Origin: Odontocerum albicorne
Taxonomy: Eukaryota; Arthropoda; Insecta; Trichoptera; Odontoceridae
Assembly: GCA_949825065.1 (NCBI GenBank)
Contig: OX463846.1
Location: forward strand, 14,359,046-14,423,045
Direction of reading: 5' to 3'
DNA length: 64,000 nt
Position 1 is the first letter of the stretch; every line of letters begins with the position of its first letter. This document shows positions 1 to 10,139 of the stretch, piece after piece. The translations under genes and the position numbers were made by a program. Below the pieces are notes generated by a model, which ran no database searches, was not told the DNA's origin, and worked only from the letters and a program-made list of their open reading frames with translations.

Positions 1-219
1 TTTGTTAAATTTTAATTGTATCAGACAATGTTACAATTAAAATTGTTTAACTGTTATATGTATATTTGTCAATTATAGTTACATATGTCCATCTGTCACA
101 ATATAAGATTAAAAAAATATTAAATAAAAAAAAACATTTTTATTTCAGTATTAGTGGTCCGCGAAAAAAGTTTTCCTTTTTTTACCGGTCCACAGGTCTA
201 AAAAGGTTGGGGAACACTG
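1..219. mobile_element. hAT-type DNA transposon, right end (left end outside window)
   Basis: The block ends at 219 with the reverse complement of CAGTGTTCCCCAACCTTTTT, followed inward by a GTGGACCGG motif. This is the usual shape of a hAT terminal inverted repeat (CAG at the tip, then CCCAACC). A second GGTCCGCG motif lies at about 154-161. The next eight bases, 220-227, would be one half of the 8-bp target duplication, but the partner lies outside the window. No transposase coding is visible, so this is probably a MITE or a deleted copy. The first 50 bases also contain an AT-rich inverted repeat. Confidence 0.55.
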
Positions 220-254
220 CTCTACAACACTTCCAAGCTAGCTATACATGGTAG

Positions 255-562
255 ACATTTTGAGGACCGTGGTTGGTACACAACATTGTATTCGGCCCTA
301 TTAATCGCACTTTCGGGTTGAGAGCCGCTAGAGTAGACGTTGAATTCGCATTTTGTCACCATTAATTTATAAAAAACAATTCTACATGGATAAGCGATAA
401 CACTTACACGCGTCAATTGTTTTCACCTGACGAGCTAGAAATTTGACGAGCTATTGAAATAGAGTGGAACTCTTGATATTTTTGGGTACCAACGGGAATA
501 AACTTAAACCTCTGTGACTTATGTGGTAAGTATCTTACCAGTTAGGCCACAGAGGTTACCAC
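255..562 (-). repeat. tRNA-derived SINE, family SINE1
   Basis: On the minus strand the tRNA-like head lies at about 562-485. It has an A-box-like stretch reading GTGGCCTAACTGGTAAG. The body ends in a block, at 255-355 on the plus strand, that recurs near 24.3, 25.9, 2.3, 34.0 and 46.6 kb: an ATTCGGCCC-like motif, then a ...TTCGGGTTGAGAGCC... motif. Head and body always keep the same relative order, which is why I treat them as one roughly 300-bp element. Divergence between copies is high, so it is old. Confidence 0.55.
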
Positions 563-799
563 CGCTATGAGGCTCTTATAAAGCTTTGCGTAATCTCAAT
601 GAATTGGTGTTTTTTCTCTTTTCTCAAAAATATTAATGTTTTAAAAATCTATCATAAGATAAAGTCAAAATATAATACGTTATTATTCAAATGAGAAAGG
701 TAAAATGTCGTGTTTATTGTTGTCTAATGGTGAAAATATTTTTTTTCTTAAGGTGTCTCGGTTTCCGATAGTAAAGACACAAATATTTTATTTTCCATT

Positions 800-905
800 C
801 CGTAATTTGTACATTAATTGAACGACGATGACTTAATGTAAATTCCGTGCCTAGTTCAGCGGTTCTACATCCGAATGCACAATTTATTGGGTTAAAAAAA
901 ATTAT
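800..905 (+). repeat. SINE1 body fragment (degenerate)
   Basis: The stretch around TTCCGTGCCTAGTTCAGCGG resembles the SINE1 body in plus orientation (ATGAGTTCCGTGCC...CCAGTGGC elsewhere). No tRNA-like head is visible upstream. The rest of 563-1098 is AT-rich DNA in which I recognise nothing. Confidence 0.3.
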
Positions 906-1098
906 GTGCATCAACTACATTTTTCAGCGTGCCCGTCCCATCAGTTTGAATGCGTTATAAAGTACTATACTCGTAATTGGGTGGATTGCCTATTAAAAAA
1001 TTTACCATAACAAGGAACTCAACATTTGACAGTTTCTTTCATTTCATAAAATAGTTTTTTTTTCTTTAATTTATTCATGTTCTAAAAATATTATTTTA

Positions 1099-1310
1099 TT
1101 GTTGTTATTACGTTTTTTTGTATACATAACAATCTGGCAGGTTTATTGATATACTCGTATGTCAATTTCTTACAACCTAACAGCAAAATGTTAAAGAGGT
1201 CTGAAATGAAAACCAGACCTGATTTAAAAAATATGGATACCAATGGGAATCGAACCCTGTAACCTCCGGGAAGGAGCCACGAAGTTAGCCACGAAGAACA
1301 TCTCATTTTA
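1099..1310 (-). repeat. tRNA-derived SINE, family SINE2
   Basis: In minus orientation the head at about 1310-1235 carries a GGTTCGATTCCC-like B box (plus strand: GGGAATCGAACCC). Then comes the SINE2 body (plus: AAATGAAAACCAGACCTG) and the LINE-like tail (plus: ACAATCTGGCAGGTTTATTG). The palindrome at the tail centre, TTGCCATATGGCAA in good copies, is interrupted here by an extra 6 bp that makes TACTCGTA (1152-1159). Confidence 0.65.
1152..1159. other. TACTCGTA octamer, 6-bp insertion in a SINE2 tail
   Basis: Other SINE2/R7 tails read ...TTGCCATATGGCAATAAAC. Here, on the minus strand, the central TA is replaced by TACGAGTA, and removing six bases restores the consensus length. It is one of 16 non-mariner copies of this octamer in the window. 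Confidence 0.6.
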
Positions 1311-1423
1311 TATCTGAAAATATTATTATCTAATAAAATCTTGGAGTCAAATCTAAACGAAAGACTGAAAATAAGTGGAGTTAATAAGCAGATACGCCGT
1401 GTCAGACAAGTCACCAGGATTGG

Positions 1424-1591
1424 ACTGATGTAGTAACTGTACTGATGTAGTAACTGGACTGATGTAGTAACTGTACTGTTGTGGTAACTGTACTGATGTA
1501 GTAACTGTACTGATGTAGTAACTGTACTGATGTGGTAACTGTACTGATGTAGTAACTGTACTGATGTGGTAACTGTACTGATGTAGTAGTT
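1424..1591. repeat. 17-bp minisatellite, about 10 copies
   Basis: Head-to-tail repeats of ACTGATGTAGTAACTGT with A/G, C/G and A/T variants (GTAGT versus GTGGT, TGTACT versus TGGACT). Because 17 is not a multiple of three, three units make a 51-base, 17-residue period. This keeps all minus-strand frames open and creates long spurious reading frames over 1091-1699. Confidence 0.9.
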
Positions 1592-1744
1592 GGCAATGAA
1601 AACGCCAGCATGCATGGGGTAATACGTTTCAACCCTGACTTGAAAGAAGAAGTATTGTAAAGTAAGGAATGATTTGTAAATTAGTCCTGCATATGGCATT
1701 TTGTTAAACCAGCAATCATGTCTTACCGTTTCTAAAAAAACAAC

Positions 1745-1835
1745 CTTAGACCCTTCTTGTTCTATCAGGAATCGAGCCGGAAACTACTGAGTTGGAAGTC
1801 ATACATTCTATTTATTACGCCACGTACATCTAGTG
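1745..1835 (-). repeat. SINE2-like head fragment
   Basis: In minus orientation an imperfect B box (plus: GGAATCGAGCCGG) is followed by a tRNA-like head ending near an ACGTGGCG-like A box. It has no clear tail. It is a short decayed copy. Confidence 0.4.
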
Positions 1836-2067
1836 GATTTATTAATACGTACAATTTTCATCCATTCTATCAAGTTTTATTAGGAATAAAGTATATTCGG
1901 TATTCGTGACCGTGCATAATGAATCGAAAATTTGAGTAACGTTGGAAAAAAAGGAAATTAATACAAAAATAACTCTCATGGAAAAAAGGGATGAAAATAA
2001 ATGTGTAGAAGTTAGGGATGCCCAATATTTTTAGGAGAATTATACGTTTTAATTACTTTATCTGTGA

Positions 2068-2360
2068 CGACCTGCATGGCTTAGTTGGAGAGATGTTTGA
2101 CTTTTTACCCGGAGGTTTCTGATTTTCGATACCCAAAACATGATAACAAAAATGGGTTATAGTCTGGTAAATGACTTGGTCTGGTAGCCATATTCGCACG
2201 CGTTAGAAGTGTATGAGTGCTGATGTTTCTTTAGTTGTGCGAGGTAGTGTTACTAATACGTGCGATTATGAACCGTGAGTTCCGTACGTACTCCAGTGCT
2301 TTTAAAACCGAGAGCTTGATTAATGAGGCCGAATACAATGTTGTTTTCTAGCTACGCTAT
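2068..2360 (+). repeat. tRNA-derived SINE, family SINE1
   Basis: The head ACGACCTGCATGGCTTAGTT carries an A-box-like motif, and a degenerate B box follows near 2120. The SINE1 body continues through TGCGATTATGAACCGTGAGT to the GGCCGAATACAATGTTGTTT end. Orientation and order match the other SINE1 copies. Confidence 0.55.
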
Positions 2361-2589
2361 TCAATGTGTCCTAATCACCAATTCAGATACTTTGAAGGAT
2401 ACCATACGAATTAATGAAAATGAATAAGTATCAGTGAAATTTAAGATAGAGCACATCTGTGTGAAATAATTAGATTGTTGAAATTTACAACGTTTTTAAC
2501 TTTCTCCTGTATATTTGCACTTTGGTTGACGACATATTGCCACTTATATCCTAGTGCCTTTGGTAAAAGTTATTGGATTTGTCAAAAGA

Positions 2590-2725
2590 ATAATGAAGAA
2601 ACGCTAACAAATCAAATATATAGTGCTTATACGAGTGGAAGGCGCGGTAGAGTAAATCCAAAGAGAGTATGGTTGGATCAAGTTAATGATACGATTGACA
2701 ATAGGGAAAGGTCATGGAAATGTCT
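2590..2725 (+). mobile_element. RTE-A non-LTR retrotransposon fragment (C-terminal coding end)
   Basis: The plus frame reads a short part of the family's C-terminal region: a basic SGRRGR stretch, then VWLDQVNDT. In related LINEs this lies downstream of the reverse transcriptase. The fragment is short and ends next to a (TATG)n-like tract at about 2730, which is the tail of this family. It encodes nothing complete. Confidence 0.6.
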
Positions 2726-2739
2726 TGATTGTATGTATG

Positions 2740-4070
2740 TATGATTTGTTTTATTGAAAAATTGCCAACTCATAATCATTTAAAAAATAAAACGATTCTT
2801 TCTAATCACTGTATATTTCCTGCAGATGTTAAGTCAGGTTTAGAAAGATATCTTTTCAACGCAGGTCTTGGACTTTTTGTGCCTATAATTTTGTTTCATA
2901 CAGTTTCTTACATTGCGCATATATCGCTTTCTGGGTCTTGAGTTTCACTTGGTTTTATCCATCCGTATCCACTCCATCACCGCCTACCAAACTTCTACTG
3001 TACTTATGCTCAACTATTACACAACTGGCTATGATAGTTCTTAGTATAGAAATTTAGCGAGATGTTAAATAGCAGTGCCTTGTGTACTGCACAATCTAAG
3101 ATCTCCTAGAAAGTACTCAGCTCCTGGTCTGCTGCTGACATCCCGAACTCTTTGCCTTAAGCTTTAAGTAGCTGACAATGTATTGACAGAGGTCACAACC
3201 CCGGAAACTCGTGGGCCCGTAGGCTGAATTTGGTGGAAGGGCACGGAGGGTGTAACTTCTACTTAAGTGTTTTCCTTATATTCTCTGTTAATCCTTCCAA
3301 CTTCTATCCAGATACCATTTAATATCCAAAGAGTATATTCCATCAGGGATCTAGTATTACTCTACAAAATACTGTGTGTCGGCAGCAAGACTCACAATAT
3401 ATACAATTCCTATAACATCTACAGCGGTGCGTAAGGCAATAAGAAACCACCCCAATAGTTTCCCAAGAAAATCACATTAATATGCCCAACAATTTTTGGG
3501 TCCCTTTCCTCAGCATTTAGAATACGATGAAGAATATAATGGCGCACATAAGTAAGGCTGATTGGGCATTGCTTGAATCTCCACGTTGCTTCTGTATTTC
3601 ACAATAAATGATGGACTGATTTAATTTAATAAAAAAAGGCTTTCACATTTTGAACATCATGATTCACTTCAACATTAAATATAACAGAATGAATCTATAG
3701 AACAACGTGGCCAGAAGCATCGGCAAGTTTGTCAGGTGCGGACTGACGCTTGATAACGGAGACTTGAAGATTATCGTCCATTTGGAAGTTATTACTTCAG
3801 ATTATAATCGTCTGTTTAACTAAATAAATATCTGGACCGGTTTCGCGAATAATCTCTTCACCTTGTATATTGACTGCTTTGACCTGCATGTTTCACATGA
3901 TAACGATGATTAATGATTTTAATTTAAAAACGATTTTATAAGACTTGTTATACAAATTTAAAAGAAGTTCGACTGAATGAAGGAATAAATTATTAAAAAT
4001 GTACGTCGAAAATCATTATCGAATTCCAAATTAAAAACTTAATTATAAAAATTACATTATAATTATACTT
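2740..4070. other. Unassigned stretch with one odd minus-strand reading frame
   Basis: I recognise no repeat family or host gene here. The section 3040-3260 is richer in GC than its surroundings. On the minus strand, from an ATG at 3889 down to about 3700, one frame reads 30 residues, a single stop (3797-3799) and then about 33 more residues. It includes GEEIIRETGPDIYLVK and VIKRQSAPDKLADASGHVV. That looks more protein-like than the background, but I cannot name it. It could be a decayed retroelement or a pseudogene exon. Confidence 0.3.
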
Positions 4071-4074
4071 GTTC

Positions 4075-4345
4075 TTAAGAGAGCTTTAACTCAGGAATTG
4101 AAGCCACTCCTATTGACAGATTAAAAATATTACAAAAAATTTAATAAATTACATCTAAGAATAGGAAGATAGTGGCTGGGGTCATTTGATTGTGTACTTC
4201 CCCGTATCTGCATATGTTTAGAAAAACATATATTTGGTATAAAAAAAAGCTGCAGAAAACTCAACAAGGGAAGACTAAATACAAAATAGCCTTTATAGAA
4301 AAATATGTGATAGTAAAACAGTCGGTTTTTGGTGGTGTAGTTTAT
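4075..4345 (+). repeat. Dispersed repeat R4
   Basis: Shared with 28.9-29.1 kb and 58.8-59.0 kb. All three contain TATTGACAGAT-like or equivalent sequence, then GGAAGRTRGTGGCTG and TTGATTRNGTACTTCYCCGTA, then CATATATTTGGAAA-like sequence. The fuller copy at 58.8 kb begins with an ATATAACGCC...GAGAGCCAACTC block. No coding capacity. I cannot place the family. Confidence 0.55.
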
Positions 4346-4524
4346 GTGTAACTCCGCCTCCGTACCTAGGTGAACGCCTTTTATCGATCGACGGAGTCGG
4401 TCATAAGCCCAGATAAAGGAGGAGGGATTCCTTTTCAAATTTCCTTCCCTTCCCTATAAATTTAATAAACCGTTAATCCTCGACACATTTTATTTTTGCC
4501 CCATCTCTTATTCATAATGATACC

Positions 4525-4700
4525 CAACATGCCGGTGCGCTCCAATCATCTTACCTCAGTGTGCCATCGGATCTAGTACAGTGGTATAGTTCGTGAGTTT
4601 GCTGGTGTGCAACGGCCCACTCACTTAAAACAAACTCCTCAGCACAACTTAGCTTTCCAGCTTGACTGAGAGCAGGTGGCTCAGGACCGTAGAGGATGCA
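4525..4700 (+). repeat. SINE3 body fragment
   Basis: Reverse complement of the body shared by 22.3 kb and 39.9 kb. It includes CATGCCGGTGYGCTCC, GAGTTTGCTGGTGTGCA and a GCACAACTTAGCTTTC segment. The tRNA-like head is missing. Downstream, 4700-4960 is moderately GC-rich and unassigned. Confidence 0.5.
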
Positions 4701-4969
4701 GAGCCATCTGTTCTCGGGTTGATGGTGTATCAACGGCTAGACATGTAAATAACAGTCAGCGTGCTGTGAACAGTATTTCCGGGTGACTCAGCAGGATTCA
4801 CAGTATGTGACATGCTAGAGGGATTGCGCATCTAGGATCGGGATATTTTCTCACAGAAGATCATATTGTCGACGTGGGAAAGCAGCTGATGATTGACGAT
4901 GGAGTGGCAAGTGGATCTTCGACTGCCAGCAACGACGATGACGAGTTTACGTGTTATACAATAACAATG

Positions 4970-5930
4970 TTTTGCCCAGAAAATAACTAGGTTAGCTTGT
5001 TTAACAAACGTCTCAAAATTGAATTTAAAAATTGCACCTTAATTATAAGCCATGTTGTAATAACTATTGAAATCCGCCCCATTGCAAATGACCGATTTTA
5101 ATTTGTAAAATGTTTTATTCTTATCAACTGTCAAATCTGGGTTGACGGCTGACGTTAAAAATGTAACATGACGGCCATAATGCCATACAACTTGGTCAGG
5201 AAGTTAAGCTAAATAAGTACGTAACCGCTTCATCCTGGTCAGAATTATGAACCGCGGATAAGTTATTCGTTTTAAATTCAAATTACCTTCCATGTCACCG
5301 TGACGGAAACCTACTTTGGATGGAATCTGTTAAGATTAATTTAACGATAACTGTCAAGTGACATATATGTTGAAAACCGGTCGGTTTCTTTCGTTAATCA
5401 AAAAATGCCGGCGTGAAATAAGTGATCGAGTAAAAAAAAAACTGTACGGTTGACAATTGCGACGTTTGAAATCCGACAAAATAATTACACGTTACTAAAA
5501 CAATAGCGTCATTTGTCAAAATATATCTACCAATTTAAATGCCTGTGTTTTTTTACGGTAATGGTTTTTTTTCAGTAGTGCTATAATATCAACTGAAATG
5601 TTGAAACGTTTCGATATAAAAACAAAAATGGACACTTTTTTTATTATGATCCTTAAGTTTCACAATACTCAGAGTATTTTTTCAGTAAGTCACAATTAAT
5701 TATTGGTTTGTCAAAGTAAGTTAGTAATTTATTACATAGCTTTGGGTCGGTATATAAATTTCAAATCCGTTTATAAATTATTTATCCTTACTTAATTGTG
5801 TTGCTCATGGCTGAGCGTGGTTCGTGGTTCCAGTCGTGGTTCCCTGGTGACCTGCAACTGAGCGGATGGCTCATCTCCACTCCTTCCAGTTCTGAGCCAT
5901 GAAGAGTAGAACACTCAATTAGGAACTAAC
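4970..5930. other. Unassigned non-coding stretch
   Basis: No recognisable element. The section 5050-5420 has more mixed composition than the AT-rich background, for example around TGACGGCTGACG and CATGACGGCC. The section 5790-5920 contains several short repeats of GGTTC and GAGC. Both could be unique host non-coding DNA. I see no exon. Confidence 0.3.
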
Positions 5931-5934
5931 TAGT

Positions 5935-6465
5935 CATCTCTTTGATTTGGTATATCCGCCATGCTGAAAACCGTCCTGTTGCTAGCCGCCCCTCAACACT
6001 TAGTCATTATTATCAGCTTCTGCAAACTGCTTTCATATCTTTTAGCGACATGTCCGAAGAACGACAGTCTTCTTTTGCTTCCTGGATGTCGTTCCACGAA
6101 GAAAAAGCAGTTTTTTCTTCCTGAACAACTTTTCTTTGACCTTTATATCTAGGCGGAATGTACTGGATTATTTTTTATTCCATGAGCGCCACTACATATC
6201 TACGATATCCAGCATATATTTTTCCTTTTTATTAAGCGTACATGTCTCAACTTTATAACATAGTTTATGAAGGAAACCAGAGTTCTCACCAGACGAATTT
6301 AGTAGCTGAGAAGTATAGATCAAATTTTCCATAAATTTAGAAGTTTGACGATTGTAGATTTTGCCACATTAATGTGTCTTCGAATCTCTGTTTCATACAG
6401 TCCATTTTTCGAAATTAATGCCCCTAAGTAGATAATTTTTTCAACCTCTTTATAGTCTCTAAGCG
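5935..6465 (-). pseudogene. RTE-like non-LTR retrotransposon, decayed reverse-transcriptase C-terminal region
   Basis: Translated on the minus strand with several frame changes and stops. From about 6455 it reads VEKIIYLGALIS, then ETEIRRHINVAKSTIVKL, then IRLVRTLVS. Nearer 6110-5960 it reads LSFFGHVAKR followed by a basic stretch. This order (YLG..I..NG, EI..RI..A, then a W/FFGHV block) is that of the region after the YADD core in RTE-type LINEs often labelled endonuclease-reverse transcriptase. It is distinct from RTE-A and RTE-B. It is long dead. Confidence 0.65.
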
Positions 6466-6632
6466 AAGTGCTTCATGTAAGCTGATTTGAATGGTAAAAA
6501 AATGTTTTTTGGTCTTGCAGGCTTTCTACCTCAACTTGACTTAAAATATATGTAGATAAAATACCACACTGACGAACGCCTTTGCGGAATTGAAAGAATC
6601 TGTACAAGAAATTACTTTATGTTGTTTATAGT

Positions 6633-6723
6633 TAAGGCATTAACGTTGTGGAGGTTTAAAGACATTGTAATTTATTTTTATGCGGAAAGTGGAATAAACA
6701 GTGTTTGATAAAAATAAATTACA
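6633..6723. mobile_element. Penelope-like tail, short inverted dimer
   Basis: The left half is the reverse of the family tail (plus: GTGGAGGTTTAAAGACATTG, TAATTTATTTTTAT). The right half is the forward tail (GTGGAATAAACAGTGTTTGA, then a reverse match to TAATTT). The two halves share flanks with the longer copies at 14.9, 28.0 and 31.6 kb, so this is a heavily shortened copy of the same inverted arrangement. Confidence 0.55.
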
Positions 6724-6724
6724 A

Positions 6725-7257
6725 AGAAATTACTTTAGTGCAGATGCTATCGTTAAGTTTGACGAAAACATATAATATTTTGTCATGGATAAACATTGGA
6801 TTAAATTGGAAGAAGAAATTTCTTATTAAAAAAAATAATAAAACATTCGACGATTTCGCTTCTATCACTTTATTGCGTATGCAGTTGGATAATCTTGGTT
6901 TAGTTCTTTGAATGTTAATTACTCACCATTTTTTTAAATGCTGTGTATGCTTAAAGTATGTAAATAACTCCCACAATATGTGTTGATGTTATTTCGAAAT
7001 TTGTGTTGTACTATAATAAATTCATATTTCATTACAATCGACTAATAATTAATCGATAAAGATGCGGGGAAGTAAATAAAGCAATAACCAGTGCCATTCT
7101 ACTTGTATTCTCACGATTTCTTGCAACTATTATAATTTATAACCTTTTGTGTTAAGTCTCAATATAACTCAATCTCGTTGAATATATTAGATTTTTTCCT
7201 TCTTTATACATTTTGATTTACTTCTCTTTTAAATTTGAGTCATATTCATATATGATA
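6725..7257. other. AT-rich unassigned stretch
   Basis: Low-GC sequence with short open frames but no recognisable protein, repeat family or tandem structure. Confidence 0.3.
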
Positions 7258-7340
7258 AATGGCGGTCGTAGTCCAATGGTTAGTGTTTACGTCAGTCAAG
7301 CAGGCGCCCCTAGTTAGATTCCTGGCGAATTCACTTTCTT
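7258..7340 (+). repeat. tRNA-like SINE head
   Basis: GGCGGTCGTAGTCCAATGGT resembles a tRNA 5' half with an A box. A weak B box (GTTAGATTCCTGG) follows about 50 bases on. There is no clear body downstream. It is not a functional tRNA, because no acceptor-stem pairing is visible. Confidence 0.4.
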
Positions 7341-7854
7341 ATTGATTTCTGTCTAAGACCAAATTATATCTGGATTTGGGTTTTTCTACAGTATATTTGC
7401 TGTTTATTATAATTCGTTATAGTGTTAATACTCTTCTTACAAATAACTTAATATTTTAAAATGAAAGATTGTAGCAGATTACACCTCCTGACGTCTTCTT
7501 CTTGGCTTTGAAATATCGAGTTGATCTTCCAAGATTGTGTGGTTGCTGAACAGCAAAAGTTTACATACAATAAACCAATACACGAACAGGTGTCTTCCAT
7601 TCACAGGTTGCCTGAAAGTTATACTGGATCACGAGGGATCGCCAATCAACATCAGGCAAAACGTAATGGAAAGTCGGAAGTCGGGAGTAGATTATGATGA
7701 TGAAAAATATATAATTTCTTCAAGTATTTATTAGGTGACTATAACAAAACATTACATGAAGTTGAACACGGGCATAATCAACAGGATTAAACATCATCGT
7801 GACTTTGTATCTCCTATATGCAAATTCATCTAAAATATTTGAGCATTATACATA

Positions 7855-8520
7855 CAAACATGCCATCACTCCATTTCTCTGTTAGGGTAGGCAAAGTGGA
7901 CAGATCACTAGCCTTTCCTATCTTGACACACATCCTTCGCCTCTTCCACATTCATACACACTCTGACTTTCTACGTTTCCTTCATTCAAAATATTTTTCA
8001 CTTGATCCAACTACTCTTTTCTTGGTCTTCCTCTACTACACTTACCACTCATATTTGAGCTATATATTTGTTTTATTAATATTTCTTCATTAATTATTTC
8101 TACATGACCAAACCATCTTCAAGTACTCTATTTCGTCTTATTCAATACGTCAAAGTAAAGTTCACATTCATCCCTAAACACTTCTTCACATTCATCCCTA
8201 ATTATTCTGTTATTTATTGTCACCCCATCTATCACATTCATCCCTAATTATTCTGTTATTTATTGTCACCCCGTCTAATCTTCTTAGTGCACGTATTTAT
8301 ACAGCATTTATTCGGCTTCTTTCAGTTTATTTCTACGTCACTCCCATACATCAAAGTTGATACTAAAATACTGTTATGAACTATCATCTTAGCAGATTTT
8401 GATACTGCCCGGTTTGAGTATATATGATTTAGTGCCCCATTGACTTTGATTCCTTATGGGTTCTTAATATACTTATGTGTACAGTCGTTTTACTAAAATA
8501 TATATCTTTGTTTTTTTGTT
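7855..8520 (-). mobile_element. RTE-A non-LTR retrotransposon, 3' portion
   Basis: Read on the minus strand it ends, on the plus-strand left, with the family's terminal ...GATGGCATGTTTGTATG tract. Before that come decayed versions of the C-terminal coding blocks seen in the copies at 30.1 and 63.1 kb: FGH-type, GRRGRGRP-type and WLDQV-type. Frames are broken by stops. Inside it, 8187-8278 is a precise 46-bp tandem duplication (CACATTCATCCCTAATTATT...). It is followed directly by the 59-bp satellite. Confidence 0.65.
8187..8278. repeat. 46-bp tandem duplication inside RTE-A
   Basis: The segment starting CACATTCATCCCTAATTATT and ending near GTCACCCC occurs twice in a row at a 46-base spacing. 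It differs at one or two bases. A third, shorter match to the first 15 bases precedes it. Confidence 0.8.
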
Positions 8521-8524
8521 TTTC

Positions 8525-9114
8525 AGTTTGAAGTGTAGGAGCATATACAACGAGGCTAGATAACATACATATATGTGTATATTAGTTTGAAGTGTAGGAG
8601 CATATACAACGAGGCTAGATAACATACATATATGTGTATATTAGTTTGAAGTGTAGGAGCATATACAACGAGGCTAGATAACATACATATATGTGTATAT
8701 TAGTTTGAAGTGTAGGAGCATATACAACGAGGCTAGATAACATACATATATGTGTATATTAGTTTGAAGTGTAGGAGCATATACAACGAGGCTAGATAAC
8801 ATACATATATGTGTATATTAGTTTGAAGTGTAGGAGCATATACAACGAGGCTAGATAACATACATATATGTGTATATTAGTTTGAAGTGTAGGAGCATAT
8901 ACAACGAGGCTAGATAACATACATATATGTGTATATTAGTTTGAAGTGTAGGAGCATATACAACGAGGTTAGATAACATACATATATGTGTATATTAGTT
9001 TGAAGTGTAGGAGCATATACAACGAGGTTAGATAACATACATATATGTGTATATTAGTTTGAAGTGTAGGAGCATATACAACGAGGTTAGATAACATACA
9101 TATATGTGTATATT
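8525..9114. repeat. 59-bp satellite, 10 complete copies
   Basis: Unit starts are at 8525, 8584, 8643, 8702, 8761, 8820, 8879, 8938, 8997 and 9056, an exact 59-base period. Each begins AGTTTGAAGTGTAGGAGCAT and contains the near-palindrome ACATACATATATGTGT. By eye the copies are identical except for one base. Units 1-7 have GAGGCTAG, and units 8-10 have GAGGTTAG. Such homogeneity implies very recent expansion. The array is not protein coding. Confidence 0.95.
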
Positions 9115-9168
9115 AGTTCAATACAACTTTAAAATTGACCTTCTCATTCTCCACGTATCTCTAACAGT

Positions 9169-9176
9169 TACGAGTA
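9169..9176. other. TACGAGTA octamer
   Basis: One of 16 non-mariner copies of TACTCGTA/TACGAGTA. There is no sister copy here to prove insertion. Confidence 0.4.
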
Positions 9177-9477
9177 TTATCAAAAATCAATTAAGATGGC
9201 AATAAAATATTTAGTTTTAGTAATCTCAAGTAGCTGACATGTACAGCGTTGTATTCCTAAACATATAGTTTATGGGTCCTGCTGATAAGAGATTAAACAC
9301 TAGTATTTGTTTTATGAACAAAAATCTAGATACGTGCCCTTCATATAACAGTTTTATGAGAGTTCGCTCCGTAAACTGTGCTATTGAGGTCATCCATTTA
9401 TCATTGATAATCTTTTTGATTGAATCAAGATTACCTATTGAATGCAGTTTGAATATAAATGTCACTTTAGGATGCCG

Positions 9478-9600
9478 TGTGATGCATTTTAAATGAGATA
9501 TGGTACATAATCAAATAAGAAAATCAGTTTAAGATTTTAACTGTGATGTATTTCAAATGCTATATGGTACATAATCAAAATTTTAAATCAGGTTAGAAAT
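9478..9600. repeat. Diverged 64-bp tandem duplication
   Basis: TGTGATGCATTTTAAATGAG at 9478 and TGTGATGTATTTCAAATGCT at 9542 each lead into ATATGGTACATAATCAAA. The offset is 64 bases. The pair sits just before the 43-bp array, with which it shares a TGATGCATTT-like word. Confidence 0.7.
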
Positions 9601-9643
9601 CATAACTAGTCCTAAATATGCAGTGAATCCAAAAACTGTTCAT

Positions 9644-9983
9644 TCTGTATCATAATATGGTGTATTAAACCTTGAATTTATTATAATCCGTATCATAATA
9701 TGGTGTATTAAACCTGGAATTTATTATAATCTGTATCATAATATGAAGCATTTAACCTGGAATTTGTTATAATCTTTATCATAATATGGTGCATTTAACC
9801 TGGAATTTGTTTTAATCCTTATCATAATATGGTGCATTTAACCTGGAATTTGTTATAATCTGTATCATAATATGATGCATTAAACCTGGAATTTATTATA
9901 ATCTGTATCATAATATGATGCATTTAGCCTGGAATTTGTTATAATCTGTATCATAATATGGTGCATTTAACCTGGAATTTAAG
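9644..9983. repeat. 43-bp tandem array, about 8 copies
   Basis: Starts at 9644, 9687, 9730, 9773, 9816, 9859, 9902 and 9945, with the last copy partial. Each unit has TNTGTATCATAATATGRTGC, then ATTTAACCTGGAATTTRTTA. Copies differ at several sites, so this array is older than the 59-bp satellite half a kilobase away. Confidence 0.95.
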
Positions 9984-10024
9984 AATATGATGAAAAACTT
10001 TTACAATATCTATGATATATTCAT

Positions 10025-10130
10025 ATACATCATCATGCTGTGTCCCTGTCAGGGTAAACAGAAACGACAAATCTCCACACCTTTCTGTTCAGGCACACAG
10101 CTCTCGCCTCATCCACATACGTTATGTTAT
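10025..10130 (-). mobile_element. RTE-A 3' end fragment
   Basis: The plus strand shows the reverse of the family's terminal block (CATGCTGTGTCCCTGTCAGG), then GCCTCATCCACATA. This corresponds to the last coding residues (SAYP.GK-type) and the tail. Confidence 0.5.
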
Positions 10131-10139
10131 CAAAATTTA

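Noticed and set aside
1091..1699. 202-codon minus-strand reading frame
   Set aside because: Its centre is the 17-bp minisatellite and its ends run through a SINE. No protein-family features.
8525..9983. CRISPR-like regular repeats
   Set aside because: The 59-bp and 43-bp arrays are head-to-tail with no unique spacers and lie in eukaryotic repeat-rich DNA. They are satellites.
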